From Dugong dugon (Eukaryota > Chordata > Mammalia > Sirenia > Dugongidae), in assembly GCA_030035585.1 (NCBI GenBank), contig CM057471.1, positions 95,543,819 through 95,607,818 on the forward strand: 64,000 nt of DNA. The letters run 5' to 3'. A program made the translations under genes and the position numbers. The notes under the pieces are model-generated. The model searched no databases. It saw only the letters and a list, made by a program, of their open reading frames with translations, and was not told the origin of the DNA. Below are positions 41,288 to 52,080 of the stretch, piece after piece. Numbering within the stretch: the stretch's first letter is position 1; each line of letters opens with the position of its first letter.

Positions 41288-41484
41288 CAGGGACAGATTA
41301 CACAGTAAGCAAGGTACACGCGGGCTTAATTGTGCTAACTAATCTGTAGTGTACAATTCTGCCTGGTTTTCACTACGTCTGGAAATTGTGCGCTACAGAT
41401 TAGTAAGTAAGCACAATTAAGCCTGTGCGTACCATGCTTACTGTAAGCTAGTGCATTCCATGCTTACTGGCTAATTCGCCCCTG
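41288..41484. mobile_element. Palindromic hAT-like MITE (fold-back element)
   Basis: 197 bp. Ends are CAGGGACAGATTACACAGTAAG and, on the opposite strand, CAGGGGCGAATTAGCCAGTAAG. Arms 41301-41359 and 41384-41442 are imperfect inverted repeats of each other (GGCTTAATTGTGCTAACTAA against the complement of the second arm), around a loop of about 25 bp. Ends of CAGGGG type fit hAT elements, but an 8-bp target-site duplication is not clear. No coding capacity. Confidence 0.7.
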
Positions 41485-41487
41485 GTT

Positions 41488-41640
41488 GCACAAGCTTTCA
41501 GCTGCTAACCAAAATGTTGGCAGTTTGAATCCACCAGCCGCTCCTTGGAAACCCTATGGGGCAGTTCTACTCTGTCCTATAGGGTTGCTATGAGTCAGAA
41601 TCAATTCAATGGCAGTGGTTTTTTTTTTTTTTTTTTTGGT
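41488..41640 (+). mobile_element. AfroSINE, 5'-truncated
   Basis: Begins inside the tRNA-like part (CAGCTGCTAACCAAAATG), tail GCTATGAGTCAGAATCAATTC, then a T-run. It lies directly after the palindromic MITE. Confidence 0.9.
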
Positions 41641-41644
41641 GTGG

Positions 41645-41840
41645 TCAATACATAGCGCTGCTGTCAAGTCAGCCCCTAACTCATGGTGACCCCATGCACA
41701 ATAGAACAATACGTTGCCTGGTCCTATGCCATTCCCATGCTTGGTTGCTGGTCAGACTGTTGTGATCCATAGATTTTCACTGGCTGAATTTTGGAAGTAG
41801 ATTGCCAGGTCTTTCTTCCACATACAAGGTAGAGTTTATG
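41645..41840 (-). mobile_element. Composite SINE with RTE-like tail
   Basis: Reverse orientation: GTCAAGTCAGCCCCTAACTCATGG, then GTTGCCTGGTCCTATGCCATTCC and TTGCCAGGTCTTTCTTCC. Same type as 37359-37590. Confidence 0.8.
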
Positions 41841-42526
41841 AACAAAAGACCATGTGAAACCCAATCGCTAATTGCATTCTCAAAGAAAAGCCTTGGCTTA
41901 ACATCAAGATTGGGGAATGAAAGAACATTTACATATTTTAAGTTAAAATTCAATATTTAAGTTATGTATGCATCATTTTTTATGATTCCCTGCTTTAACT
42001 TGATTTTTTTTGTTCAAACGTCTATACACCTACAGGCGCAGATAGAGTTGGATATAAAGGTTCTGAATTAACAAAAATGCTTACCTTAAAAGATGATTGT
42101 GAGGAAGAAACGAGATTCCATGAATTTTCTGGTCCAGTACCTGGCACACAGCAGACACTCAAGAAATATAACTTCTCATTCTCTTCTCTTTCCTTTCAGT
42201 GATAACTAACACAACTTCCCAAGATAGCAGATTCCATTGCTTAGCAGCTTGAAGTTGTTAGAACGCTTTACCCAAGCCCGACTCTTGCCTTTTCAGTGTA
42301 CACGGAACCAAGGGCAGTCCTTCACGTCCTTGAACACCACCATCACGTCCCTCCATGGACCCTTTTCTTCTCAACAACCGACCTTGGCTTTTTTGTTTGT
42401 AACTGTCCCTCATATGATACATTTTCAAGGTTCTTTGCTCATTATTTTATCCATTGCTCTCTGAGCCTGTTCCCCATGACCCACCTGATGCTCCAGAGAC
42501 TGTAACATGGCCTGACATTCTATACC
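41841..42526. other. Unique sequence, no gene seen
   Basis: Contains a short MIR/L2-like trace (CAGTACCTGGCACACAGCAG at about 42134). Two overlapping frames of about 70 codons have no domain. Confidence 0.4.
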
Positions 42527-43030
42527 TGTATCATGGATTGAATTATGTCCCCTAAAAATGTGTCTATTAATTTGAGTAGGCCATGATTCCCAATGTTGTG
42601 TGGTTGTCCTCCATTTTGTGATTGTAATTTTATGTTAAACAAGATTAGGGTGGGATTGCAAAATCACCCTTACTAAGGTCACATCCCTGATCCAGTGTAA
42701 AGGGAGTTTCCCTGGGGTGTGGCCTGCACCACCTTTTATCTTACAAGAGATAAAAGGAAAGGGAAGCAAGCAGAGAGTAGGGGACCTCATACCACCAAGA
42801 AAGCACTGCTGGGAGCAGAGTGCATCTTTGGACCTTAGGTTGCTGCGCAGAGAAGCTTCTAGTCCGGGGGAACATCTATGAGAAGGCCGACAGAGAGAGA
42901 AAACTTCCCCTGGAGCTGACATCCTGAATTTGGACTTTTAGCCTACTTGACTGTGAGGAAATAAACTTCTCTTTGTTAAAGCTGTCCACTTGTGGTATTT
43001 CTGTTAGAGCAGCACTAGATAACCAAGACA
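42527..43030 (+). mobile_element. Solo LTR, ERVL-MaLR type, copy 3
   Basis: Begins TGTATCATGGATTGAATTATG and ends GATAACCAAGACA; AATAAA near 42960. About 500 bp, same family as copies 1, 2 and 4 but with a different middle (GGAGTTTCCCTGGGGTGTGG). Confidence 0.85.
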
Positions 43031-43153
43031 ACCTGGCAGCATGGGACTCTCCCACCACTTTCCCCTTATTCTGGTCATTCCCTTCCAATAAGTTATCTGC
43101 CACTGCACGAATGTTTTTTGACAGCTGTTTCAAATGTTGCAAACACAGGCCTT

Positions 43154-43365
43154 AAAAACTAAATTAGTTGCCACTGAGTCGACTCCAACTCATGGCAACC
43201 CTGTGTGTGTCAGAATAGAACTGTACTCCACAGGGTTTTCAATGGCTGATTTTTCAGAAATAGATCACCAGGCCTTTCTCCCAAGGTGCCTCTGGGTAGA
43301 CTCAAACTTCCAACCTTTCAGTTAGCAACTGAGTACGTTAACCCTTTGCATCACCCTTGGGCTCC
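43154..43365 (-). mobile_element. AfroSINE with clear target-site duplication
   Basis: Full-length GGGAGTCCC-type SINE in reverse. Flanks AACACAGGCCTT (43142-43153) and AATACAGGCCTT (43366-43377) are a 12-bp duplication with one change. Confidence 0.95.
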
Positions 43366-43694
43366 AATACAGGCCTTGCTGCCAACTGAAACTTTAAAGT
43401 CCTCTCCCTGGGAACTGGTGGGAAGCCAGGACTTCTCCATCCTGAAACTGTGCATTTGTGTGAGCTACATTTCATCTTGTTGGTTTCAGCCCCGTTTCCT
43501 CGCCACCTCAGCTCCTTTTGCTTGGTATCTTGATGCAAGTTGTCTCAGCATATTAACTCTTCCTCCCAGCTTGGTGAACAAGCCTTCTAGGTGTTTCCTC
43601 TAGCTGTGGGTAAGTACGTTGGGTGGTAAAAGGATTGGCACACAGCTGTGTGACACGTCACAGGAAATGCTGCCCTCCCCCCACGGATGCCAAC

Positions 43695-43800
43695 ATTTAA
43701 TTCAAAAAATATTTATTAAGCTCTCGTTGTAAATGTTGGGGATACAGTGGACAAAACAAACAAAAATTCCCTACCTTATGAAGTTTGTAGTTTAGTGGAC
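43695..43800 (+). repeat. Ancient interspersed repeat, start fragment
   Basis: ATTTATTAAGCTCTCGTTGT..GGGGATACAGTGGACAAAAC, the 5' part of the family at 5645-6130. Confidence 0.55.
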
Positions 43801-43906
43801 ATCATTTTGGCTAAGAAATCTTGCTCCCATCATAGATATGCCTTTGTTCTTATTTATTCATTAGGCATTTATTCATAGTAATTTATTGAGTACTTACGAT
43901 GTCTTG

Positions 43907-44062
43907 CGGAGCCCTGATGGCACAGTGGTCAAGAGCTCGGCTGCTAGCTAAAATGCCGGCAGTTTGAATCCACCAGCTGCTCCTTGGAAACCCTATGGGG
44001 TAGTTCGGCTTTGTTCTATAGGGTCGCTATGAGTTGGAATTGACTCAAAGGCAACGGGCTTA
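43907..44062 (+). mobile_element. AfroSINE, short type, with target-site duplication
   Basis: Head GGAGCCCTGATGGCACAGTGG, tail GTCGCTATGAGTTGGAATTG. Flanks TTACGATGTCTT and TTATCATGTCTT form a 12-bp duplication. Confidence 0.95.
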
Positions 44063-44540
44063 TCATGTCTTCAGCCCTGGTACTGGTCTTCACACATGTA
44101 ATAGGTGTGAGCTGATCTAGAACACATAGGTGTCCACCCGCTAGACTGGCAAAATCTCATTATCACACTCTTGGTGTCCGAGAATCTTTTGAAACATTCG
44201 CTGTCTAAAAGAACTTCTTCAAACTGCCATTCTTAAGTGGGGAAAAGATCTCAGTGTTGGTGAGCTCCCTGCAGCTGCTGTTTCTTGCCACTTGGGTGCA
44301 CTATTGAACACTGATTGTCCTCCATCCCTTTGGCCCTGTGGGCCCAGCATGGGCATCTGAGGCTTGTCAAGGAAGTTGATTGTCTTCCCACTGAGCCTTG
44401 CTCACTCCAGGGTGCTCCTTAGTGGGTTCTTCTGGAGTACTCAGTCCTTCTCTCTACGGCTGATGCCCCATGAATACCTCAGGGGTCCTCTCCAGTAGCA
44501 TCTGAAAGCCTGCCTCTCTAGTTCTGAGTACCCTTTGGGA
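44063..44540. other. Unique sequence, no gene seen
   Basis: No repeat, exon or RNA gene recognised. Confidence 0.4.
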
Positions 44541-44544
44541 AGGT

Positions 44545-44755
44545 GGGAGTCCCTGGGTGGTGCAAACAGTTAATGGTCAGCTGCTAACTGAAAGGTTGGC
44601 AGTTCAAGTCCACCCAGAAGCACCTCTGAAGAAAGGCCTGGTGATCTACTTCTGAAAAATCAGCCCCTGAAAACCCTATGGAGCACAGTTGTACTGTGAT
44701 GTGCATGAGGTTACCATGAGTCAGTGGACTTGGAGGCAGCTGTTTTTTTTTTGGG
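44545..44755 (+). mobile_element. AfroSINE, GGGAGTCCCTGGGTGG type, with target-site duplication
   Basis: Head GGAGTCCCTGGGTGGTGC, GATCTACTTCTGAAAAATCAG, tail GTTACCATGAGTCAG. Flanks TTGGGAAGGTGG (44535-44546) and TTGGGTAGGTGG (44751-44762). Confidence 0.95.
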
Positions 44756-44762
44756 TAGGTGG

Positions 44763-45631
44763 GTGGAGAGATTGAGACCATGGTTTAGATGTTTTCCCTT
44801 TCCAATCCTCAAAATCTAAAAGATTTATTCCATTCCCTTCTAAAGATAATGCTAATTGATCAAAGCTTCCCAAAGATAAAGATGGGCTTGCACATTTTTC
44901 TTTAAAGGAGGAGGATACCTAACTGACAATTCACTTTGGTTGAAAGTGAACAAAATCTGATTCCTTCCTAAGGAACGGGATAGAATGATGAGGTGCCATT
45001 TTGAGAGGGTGGTTCTGCTGACCACTGATTGTTCCCCATCCTTGCAGCATAGGCATGGTGGTGCTAGTGGCAGCAGGGCAAGGGGGATGTTGGAGATGAG
45101 GTGGTGTGGAAGAGGTTTCATACCTTCATGTTTGAGTTGATGTCTCTCAAAGGCCACTAAGAAGCTTGCTGTGCATCTCTAAAAATTAGTGGAAAAAGAA
45201 TTAAGCAGGTTACTCCAAAATGTATATGTTATGTCATTTGATTCCCACAACAGCCCTGCAAAGCAGTATCATTTTAGCCATTGCACAGATAGGGAAACTA
45301 AGGCTCAGAGAGGAGAAGTGATACAGCTCCCTGCAAGTTTGGAAACTGGGTCATTTGGGTTCTGAAGTCTGACTCTACTCACCATGCTCTGCTCCTCATT
45401 CTTGCTCACAGCTCTCACCCTCTGTTGTGATCTTGCGCTCCCTATTCCATTGTTCAAGCATCAGGGAAGACCACTGGAGAGCTTGGGGGTCCAATGAGTT
45501 CCTTCTGGACTGAGAGCTTCAGAAAGAATTTTCCCTTTGTGATTTGATTACCTCAAATAGTCCATCTCATCAATCCAATTTAAATAATAGGAGAAGAAGA
45601 CTCATAATATGCTAGTGCTAAAAGAGACTTT
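44763..45631. other. Unique sequence with one MIR (-)
   Basis: MIR in reverse at about 45240-45390 (ACAGATAGGGAAACTAAGGC, then a 'tgggtcatttgggttc' block). No gene. The 101-aa minus frame (45157-44852) has no domain. Confidence 0.5.
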
Positions 45632-45794
45632 GGAAACCTTGGTAGCATAGTGGTTAAGAGCTACAGCTGCTAACCAAAAAGTTGGCAGTTCACATCGACC
45701 TGGTGCTCCTTGGAAACTCTATGGGGCAGTTCTACTCTGTCCTATAGGGTCGTTATAGTCAGAATTGACTCGATGGCAATGGGTTTGCTATTTT
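45632..45794 (+). mobile_element. AfroSINE, short type
   Basis: Head GGAAACCTTGGTAGCATAGTGG, tail GTCGTTATAGTCAGAATTGACTC. It abuts the 3' edge of L1 fragment E. Confidence 0.92.
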
Positions 45795-46746
45795 TTTAAA
45801 ATGTTGTTGACGGTTTCTTTGTTCCACTTAATTTTTTGTGCTGAGTTGTTACTCTTTATGTATTTTCTTTTCATCCTTTTCATTGTTGTTGATTTTGTAT
45901 TTGCTGAGTCTTTATGTTTTTCTTGTTTTTTATTTTGATGTGTAGGATTGTTAGTTTTCTTTGTGGTTACCTTAATATTTATCCCTATTTTTCTAAGTTT
46001 AAACCAATCTTTTATTTCTTTATATTGTCTTGACTTCCTCTCCGTGTGAAAGTTCTATGACTACATTATTTAGTCCCTCTTTTTTATTTTAATGTTGTCA
46101 TATTTTACATACTGATGTCTCTGTTTCCCTATTTTCAATGTTTGACTTCCCTATCTGGGTTGATACCTGGTTGTTCTGTCCTGTGTTCTAGTCTTGAGTT
46201 TTTATCTGATGTTATAGATTTTCTAACTGAAGGACTCCCTTTAGTATTTCTTGTAATTTTGGTTTGGTTTTTACATATTCCCTTAATTTCTGTTTATCTG
46301 GAAATGCCATTACTTTGTCATCACATTTGAGAGACAGTTTTGCTGGATATATAATCTTGGCTGGCAATTTTTTTCCTTGAAGGCTTTATGTATGTCATCC
46401 ATTGCCTTCTTGCCTGCATGGTTTCTGCTGAGTAGTCCAAGCTTAGTCTTATTGGCTCTCCTCTGTAGATGATTTTTCATTTATCCCTAACCGCTCTTAA
46501 GATTCTCTCTTTATCTTAGGTTTTGGCAAGTTTGATTATAATATGCCAGGACAGGTCTGGCAACTCCTCACTGCCTCTGAACCATCTCTCTCTCCTCCTG
46601 CTGTTCAGTCTGATTCCTCATCTTTGCCTTTGATGTTCAGGGCTCCTAGATTGTCATATATAATTGGTTAACTTGTTTTTTCGGGTTTTTGTTGTAAGAG
46701 GGACCACAGGAAGTGTCTGACTACTCTGCCATCTTGGTCCCAGCTC
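45795..46746 (-). mobile_element. L1 fragment E: 5' end joined to ORF1 C-terminus and inter-ORF region
   Basis: On the minus strand the first about 195 nt are the L1 5' end (46746-46550, with the GCCATCTTG motif at 46728-46736), similar to copy C 34858-34660. The sequence then jumps to the ORF1 C-terminal region, equivalent to copy C 32820, and continues through the spacer to 45795. The junction is at about 46545 and removes about 1.8 kb of 5'UTR and ORF1. The element has no ORF2 and no poly(A) tail, so its 3' part was also lost. The inter-ORF frame (46045-45803) is open throughout. Confidence 0.8.
45803..46045 (-). pseudogene. Inter-ORF lysine-rich frame in L1 fragment E
   Basis: 81 codons with no stop, reading TERKSRQYKEIKDWFKL at the start (ACG where copy C has ATG), KVTTKKTNNPTHQNKK in the middle and NNSAQKIKWNKE near the end. 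It aligns throughout with the frames in copies C and D. Confidence 0.45.
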
Positions 46747-49700
46747 TCGTTTGTTTTTTTTTTTAAAGAGATTTTAGGATTCATGTTGCTTAGCTTGTTT
46801 TATGGAGTCAAAAACTGGGGTCCAGGGGGCTTAAATGACAGCAAGGCAGTGGAAGAGCTGGGGGAGTAACCTGATCTTCTCACACCTAGCCAGGGCTTAT
46901 TTGAATCTGGTTGTTGGTGACTTTCACTCATGGTCTTTGCTATTCTTAGAATAATTAAAATATTGAAGTGTTTAAGTAAATATATAAAACTTCCTATTCT
47001 TGTTGAGACAGAGTAACAGGTATTGGGTCTACCCTTGTGATGTAAACAACTGTAAAACTGAGCAAAATACATGCACAACTCTTCTCAGGCATTGGACAAT
47101 GACATCATAGGGCTGTGGTCCTTGAGAGAAGGGGGGCACACAACATGAGGTCCATGGTCATGCTGGCTTTTTGCTTGAGGCATTTTCCAAACTGTAGGGA
47201 AGTGGAGACTAATCAGTGAATGGCATTTCCTCTCTGGGTGGAGGAAACGAAGATCACAGGTCAGGGTTACAAAGGCTGCTGGAATGTGCAGTTTGGGTAC
47301 TAGAGAAGAGGTAACTGGAGATAAGTAGCCACAGAAATCTGTGTAGGGGTTTCCTTCAGGTCCTTGGCCAAATCCTTAGCTGCATATGCAAGGATGTGCA
47401 TATATGCATACATGAGGGTCTGCAAAGTCTAGCTGGTGACAACATCTAGGGGACTGAGAGGCGAACACTGATTTTAGAAATTGCACGTTAGGGAGATACT
47501 GAAGTTCTGATCCAGCCAAAGTGGAGCTGGAGATTTTTTTGAGACTCTGGAAAGCTCACCTTAGGGGGAAGGAATATGTCCTAAGAATAAGGGTCATGAT
47601 TATGACTTGGAGCAGGGATGAAATAGACCTGCCTTAACAAAGCCAAAACCCATGGCTCAACAGGATTAAGGTGACCTGTTAGTAATTTTAACTGGTTGCC
47701 AGAACACAACGTTACACTCTTTAGAGGAAGACAAGAAAATCTGGAGTTGCTACAACATCAATGAAAATGTTCAACATGTAATAAAAAAAAGTCTAGACGT
47801 GAAGAAGGAAATTAAATATATAGATTTACCTTATGATTTGAACCCCCTAAGATTCTCTCAGTTTACTCTTTTTTCTTTAGGGGTGTTTCAGTTTGACTTT
47901 AATGATTAGTGGACATAGAGTGACTTGGGCTTTAGCAATGGGATTGGACTTCTGATCTGGAATTCAGAAGTTCTTTGTTTTTTAATTGCCCTTAATGCCT
48001 CAGCTGATCTGCCCATTGGTGGAGAGATGCACCTCTGCAGATAGATTGGCCTCCCTAACTGGACCTCATAAACTTTGCGGCTTAGTTGAGGAGTACCATT
48101 TTGACAAATAACTAAGGGTTTTCTTACTTTCTTCTTTACAAAGATTAATTGTCATGTTGGTCAAGATTGTCTTTTTCCAGAAGGAATTTTGGGGGATTGG
48201 GATGGGATGGTGGAGGCAACAAAAGGCAGAAAAATTTAAGTGTATGTGTGAGAATATCCTAGAGTTCACTAAACATCTGGATGGCTGATAATAAAATAGG
48301 GAAAAGCTGTAAGATTTGAGCAAAAATTGTAAAATTTTCAAAAGAAATATCTTCTAGCTTTTTAATTTATAATATGAATTTAAATGATTTTTCTTAGTCA
48401 ACTTCAACTTGTGTCGCATGTCCAACTAATTCAATTTTTACCTATAAAAACTGATTTTTAAACTTTTAGATTGTGTGAAAAACTTGAAGAAGTATGAAGA
48501 AAAAATTGCAGCTCTCTGATTTTAGATATACTTAGTTGATCAATTAGCATTTTTACTAAAAGCCATCCTTAGATTTTTTCCTTTCCCTAAAAAATAAAGC
48601 AGCTTTCTAATCAGAAAGGAAGCAGGAGGCTTCTGTTGGAAACCTTTTTATTCTGGTTGCTATTGGACTTGGGGAGATTTACTGTTCTTGGAATAAGCAC
48701 ACTTATTCAACGAGGGAGTAAAATCAACGTTATTAATTATTTTAAGGCTGAAAACATCTTGAATCATGAAAACCCTTAATTCTGGGTATTAATCATGCTT
48801 CTTGTTTCTAATGGCTGATAGTGCATCTGGTAGAATTATGCCTGTGTGCCCTTGGACTGCTCTGTAATTAATTAATAATTTATGCTGAGTGAAGTGATAC
48901 TCAGAGGAGGGAGGGGCACCCAACCCATGCTGGGATTGCTTTGGCTACTTAAATTGTCAGGGAGGTTTTCCTGGTAGAAAAACTACGTGGGAGGGTGCCC
49001 AAAGACGAAAGGGCAGAGAACCGAAATGGTGGACGCGTGTGGGCAACTTCTTTTCTCTTCTCACAGTTGCCAGTTTGACAAGGTCTCTCACAAGTGGATC
49101 AGATGGTATTTCGGCCTACTCTGACTATCGTTCTTTGGATTGTGTGGACTCTGAAACATTTTATAATTTGAATCTTTGAGAAAAGACCTTTATTTGGACA
49201 TGGGAAAATTAGCATGCAGTTGAGAAATAGATTTTAAACCCATGAACAGGACTGATGAGCTCTTTTTCTGATTCTTGGGCCACTTCCATTTTGGTTTCAG
49301 TAAATGAGAGATTTTTTTTAATGAGTTATGTGATATTTGTGGAAGGTTGAGATTTTGGCAAATGCTAAATAGAAAAAAAATTTCTCCTCCCTGCCTTTTC
49401 CTACCCATCTTCATATTATTTGGACCATGTTCTCAAAGCACTTTCCAAAACCCGTGACATAATTGCCTTCTTCAGACTGGCACCTGACAAGCTGGCATAC
49501 GGATTCCCACAGCTGCCAGCTAGCTTTGTTGTGAATCTTCTTCACAGAAACACCAGCCTTTCAGATTGAAGGGCATTGATCGAGAAAGGAGTACATGAAA
49601 TAGGTAGGTAGCAGTCCTAACTAACAGTTAGCCTAACTCTCTGTCTACAGCAGACTGATACTTGATATACAAGTTCAAGGTGGTTTTTTTAAATATAAAA

Positions 49701-49828
49701 ATGGCTTTATTGCTTTATTAAAAATTATAATGCACATAAAAAATTTTTATGCAATGCAACCAATAAAGAAGAAAGTAAAAAACAGAAGATAAATACCTTC
49801 CCTCCAGCCAAATTCCTGCAACTATGTG
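46747..49828. other. Unique sequence, no gene or repeat recognised
   Basis: The longest repeat-poor stretch of the window (3.1 kb). Frames reach only 92 codons and have no recognisable domain. Around 48790-48900 an AT-rich block contains several homeodomain-type cores (TAATTAATTAATAATTTATG at 48866). Confidence 0.5.
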
Positions 49829-50039
49829 CAGGGGTTAGCAAACTTTTTCCTGTAAAAGGCCAGATAGTAAATATTTTAGGCTTTGAGGGCCAGAATGCCT
49901 CTGTCTCAACAACTCAACTCTGCCATTGTGGCACGAAAGCAGCCACAGACAACATGTAAATTAACAAGCATGGCTGTGTTCCAATAAAACTTTATTCAGG
50001 GGCAGATTTGGCCTGTCGGCTCTAGTTTGTCAACCCCTG
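49829..50039 (+). mobile_element. MER20, hAT-Charlie MITE
   Basis: Starts CAGGGGTTAGCAAACTTTTT and ends GTTTGTCAACCCCTG (inverted ends), with AGGCCAGATAGTAAATATTTTAGG and TTCCAATAAAACTTTATTCAG inside. 211 bp against a family length of about 220 bp. The 8-bp target-site duplication has decayed. Confidence 0.85.
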
Positions 50040-50321
50040 ATCTAGAGTAACTCTCATTTATATTAGGCGCACATCCTTTTCCAAATATTGTTTCCTCTTC
50101 ATATATATCTTTATGTTCATACCCATAAAGAAAAAATTGAAAATCGTTTTACATAAATAAAAGTACTTTTATAAAAATGAAAGCTATATTTAAAAATATA
50201 TTAAACTCAATTTTACTTGAATTAACAGAAGAAAATGAATGGAAAGGAGAGTGCAGAAACTGCTGAACTTCAAGCACATGTTTCTTCACCACAGGCGATA
50301 ATAGTTCCTAAAATTTCTTTC

Positions 50322-50812
50322 TGTTGAGACGTAATCCATACTGAAACCTGTAGTCTTTGATCTTCATCAGTAAGTGCTTCAAATCCTCTTCACTTTCAGC
50401 AAGCAAGGCTGTGTCATCTGCGTGTCGAGAGTTGTTAAGGAGTCTTCCTGCAATCCTGATGCCATGTTATTCTTCATATAGTCCAGCTTCTTGGATCATC
50501 TGCTCAGCATACAGATTGAGTAAGTATGGTGAAAAGATATAACTGTGACACACACCTTTCCTGATTTTAAACCACACAGTATCCCCTTGTTTTGTTTGAA
50601 TGGCTGCCTCTTGGTCTATGTACAGGTTCTGCATCAGCACAATTAAGTGTTCTGGAATTCCCATTCTTTGCAAAATTATCTGTAATTTGCTATGATCCAC
50701 ACAGTTGGATGCCTTTGCATAGTCAATAAAACACAGGTAAACATCTTTCTGGTGTTCCCTTCTTTCAACCAAGATCCATTTGACATCAGTAATGATATCC
50801 TAAACTATTCCT
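50322..50812 (-). mobile_element. RTE/BovB-type LINE, internal reverse-transcriptase fragment
   Basis: Minus strand begins at the RTE segment just before the FIDYAKAFD block and ends after the region equal to the CTGTAGTCTTTGATCTTCAT complement. It lacks both the 5' end and the 3' tail, so it is an internal remnant. The T-rich wording at 50325-50400 matches 13045-13110 of the inverted RTE element. Confidence 0.88.
50467..50772 (-). pseudogene. RTE reverse-transcriptase fragment
   Basis: 101 open codons: VYLCFIDYAKASNCVDHSKL (family has A-F-D-C; here S-N-C, so one catalytic aspartate is lost), GIPEHLIVLMQNLYIDQEAA, and SYIFSPYLLNLYAEQMIQ (family C-I-L-S-P). Inactive. Confidence 0.88.
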
Positions 50813-51139
50813 CTGAAACTGAGGAAAAAAGATGAAAATATTGGGGATCCTTTTGCCTTTTTAAATTCCAGTTTTCAATTTTGAATAAGACAATTAACCT
50901 CCTACTGTGACAGGTGGGAAATATGCATTCTTCCACTCCTCATGCCTCCTCTGAATTCTCATTACTCATTCCAATTGTGTTTAAATTGTCCAGCTGACAA
51001 TTTACATTCTGTTCTGCTACAACAATTACCTGGGTCTTTTGGTCTTTGTCTGATGTTTAAGTAGATGGGTTAATACCTACCCCCAATTCTTTTATCAAGG
51101 CTTCGCCACTCCTTTATTACTGTGTTGGATTTTATTGTT

Positions 51140-51226
51140 GTTGCTGTCGTTAGGTGCCATCGAGTTGATTCCTACTCATAGTGACCCCAAGTACAACAGA
51201 ATGAAACACTGTCTAATCCTGCATCA
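51140..51226 (-). mobile_element. RTE/BovB-type LINE, 3' tail only
   Basis: GTTAGGTGCCATCGAGTTGATTCC...AACAGAATGAAACACTGTC, the reverse complement of the last about 80 bp of RTE. It lies about 330 bp right of the internal fragment above. Confidence 0.85.
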
Positions 51227-51234
51227 TACTCCTA

Positions 51235-51620
51235 ATAATTTTTTTTTCAAGAAGGCTTTATAGGAATTTTATTCCTGATTTTTTGTATCGTTAAGAATGC
51301 ATGTCTTTTAGCTTCATACTTAAAGAACAACTTGTCTGGTCCTAAAATTCTGGGTCTCACTTTCTATCAGGTCTTGCCTACTTTTAAATTCACATCTTCT
51401 CCATTCATCTTTTGACTGGCTGGATTTGGTGGTCAAGAATCTCCACCACCAGGAATGACTTCTGGTGTCTCATCTCTTCTGTTCTTTCCTGTTGGAGATG
51501 TCCATCTTTGTATTCATGCTAGAGGGATTACTTAGCTGTGTATATCACACTTGGGGGCAAACTCTCTTTCCCTCAGGACCTGTAGGCATTACTTCTTTGC
51601 CTTATTACAGAAATTTTATT
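51235..51620 (-). mobile_element. Possible old L1/HAL1 ORF1-region remnant
   Basis: Wording such as CATACTTAAAGAACAACTTGTC and CCTAAAATTCTGGGTC resembles the antisense of an old L1/HAL1 ORF1. Too diverged for a firm call. Confidence 0.35.
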
Positions 51621-51635
51621 ATTGTAGTTTTTGTT

Positions 51636-51833
51636 AGTTGCTGTTGAGTTGATTCTGACTCATGGTGACCCCATGTGTGGTCCGTAGAACTGTGCTCCAT
51701 AGAGTTTTCAAGGTTGCAACCTTTCAGAAGCAGATCTCCGGGCCTGTTTTCTGAGGCACCTCTGGGTGGATTTGAACCTCCAGCCTTTCAGCTAGTAGTC
51801 GATTGCTTAACTGTTGTACCACCCAGGGACTCC
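51636..51833 (-). mobile_element. AfroSINE, left arm of a head-to-head pair
   Basis: Reverse complement of the GGGAGTCCCTGGGTGG type. The tail complement GTTGATTCTGACTCATGGTG is at left and the head complement CACCCAGGGACTCCC at right. Confidence 0.93.
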
Positions 51834-51869
51834 CAGCAATTTTATTAAGCACAAGCAATTGTTCTTTGG

Positions 51870-52078
51870 GAGTCCCCTGGTGGTGTAAATGGTTAATGCA
51901 CTCGGCTGCTACCTGAAATGTTGGAGGTTCGAGTCCACCCAGAGACACCTTGAAAGAAAGGCCTGATGATCTACTTCTGAAAAATCAGCCATTGAAAACC
52001 CTACTGAGCACAGTTCAACTGTGACATACATGGGATTGCCATTAGTCGGAATCGACTCCACAGTAATTTTTTTTTTAA
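51870..52078 (+). mobile_element. AfroSINE, right arm of a head-to-head pair
   Basis: Head GGAGTCCCCTGGTGGTGTAAATGG, intact B box GTTCGAGTCC, tail GCCATTAGTCGGAATCGACTC. Separated from the reverse copy by 36 bp, so an RNA across both could fold into a long hairpin. Confidence 0.95.
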
Positions 52079-52080
52079 TG

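Noticed and set aside
46540-46550. Firm call of an L1 splice product (SpIRE)
   Set aside because: The acceptor side has an AG in the related copy, but no GT donor is visible and the 3' end is missing; kept only as a hypothesis.
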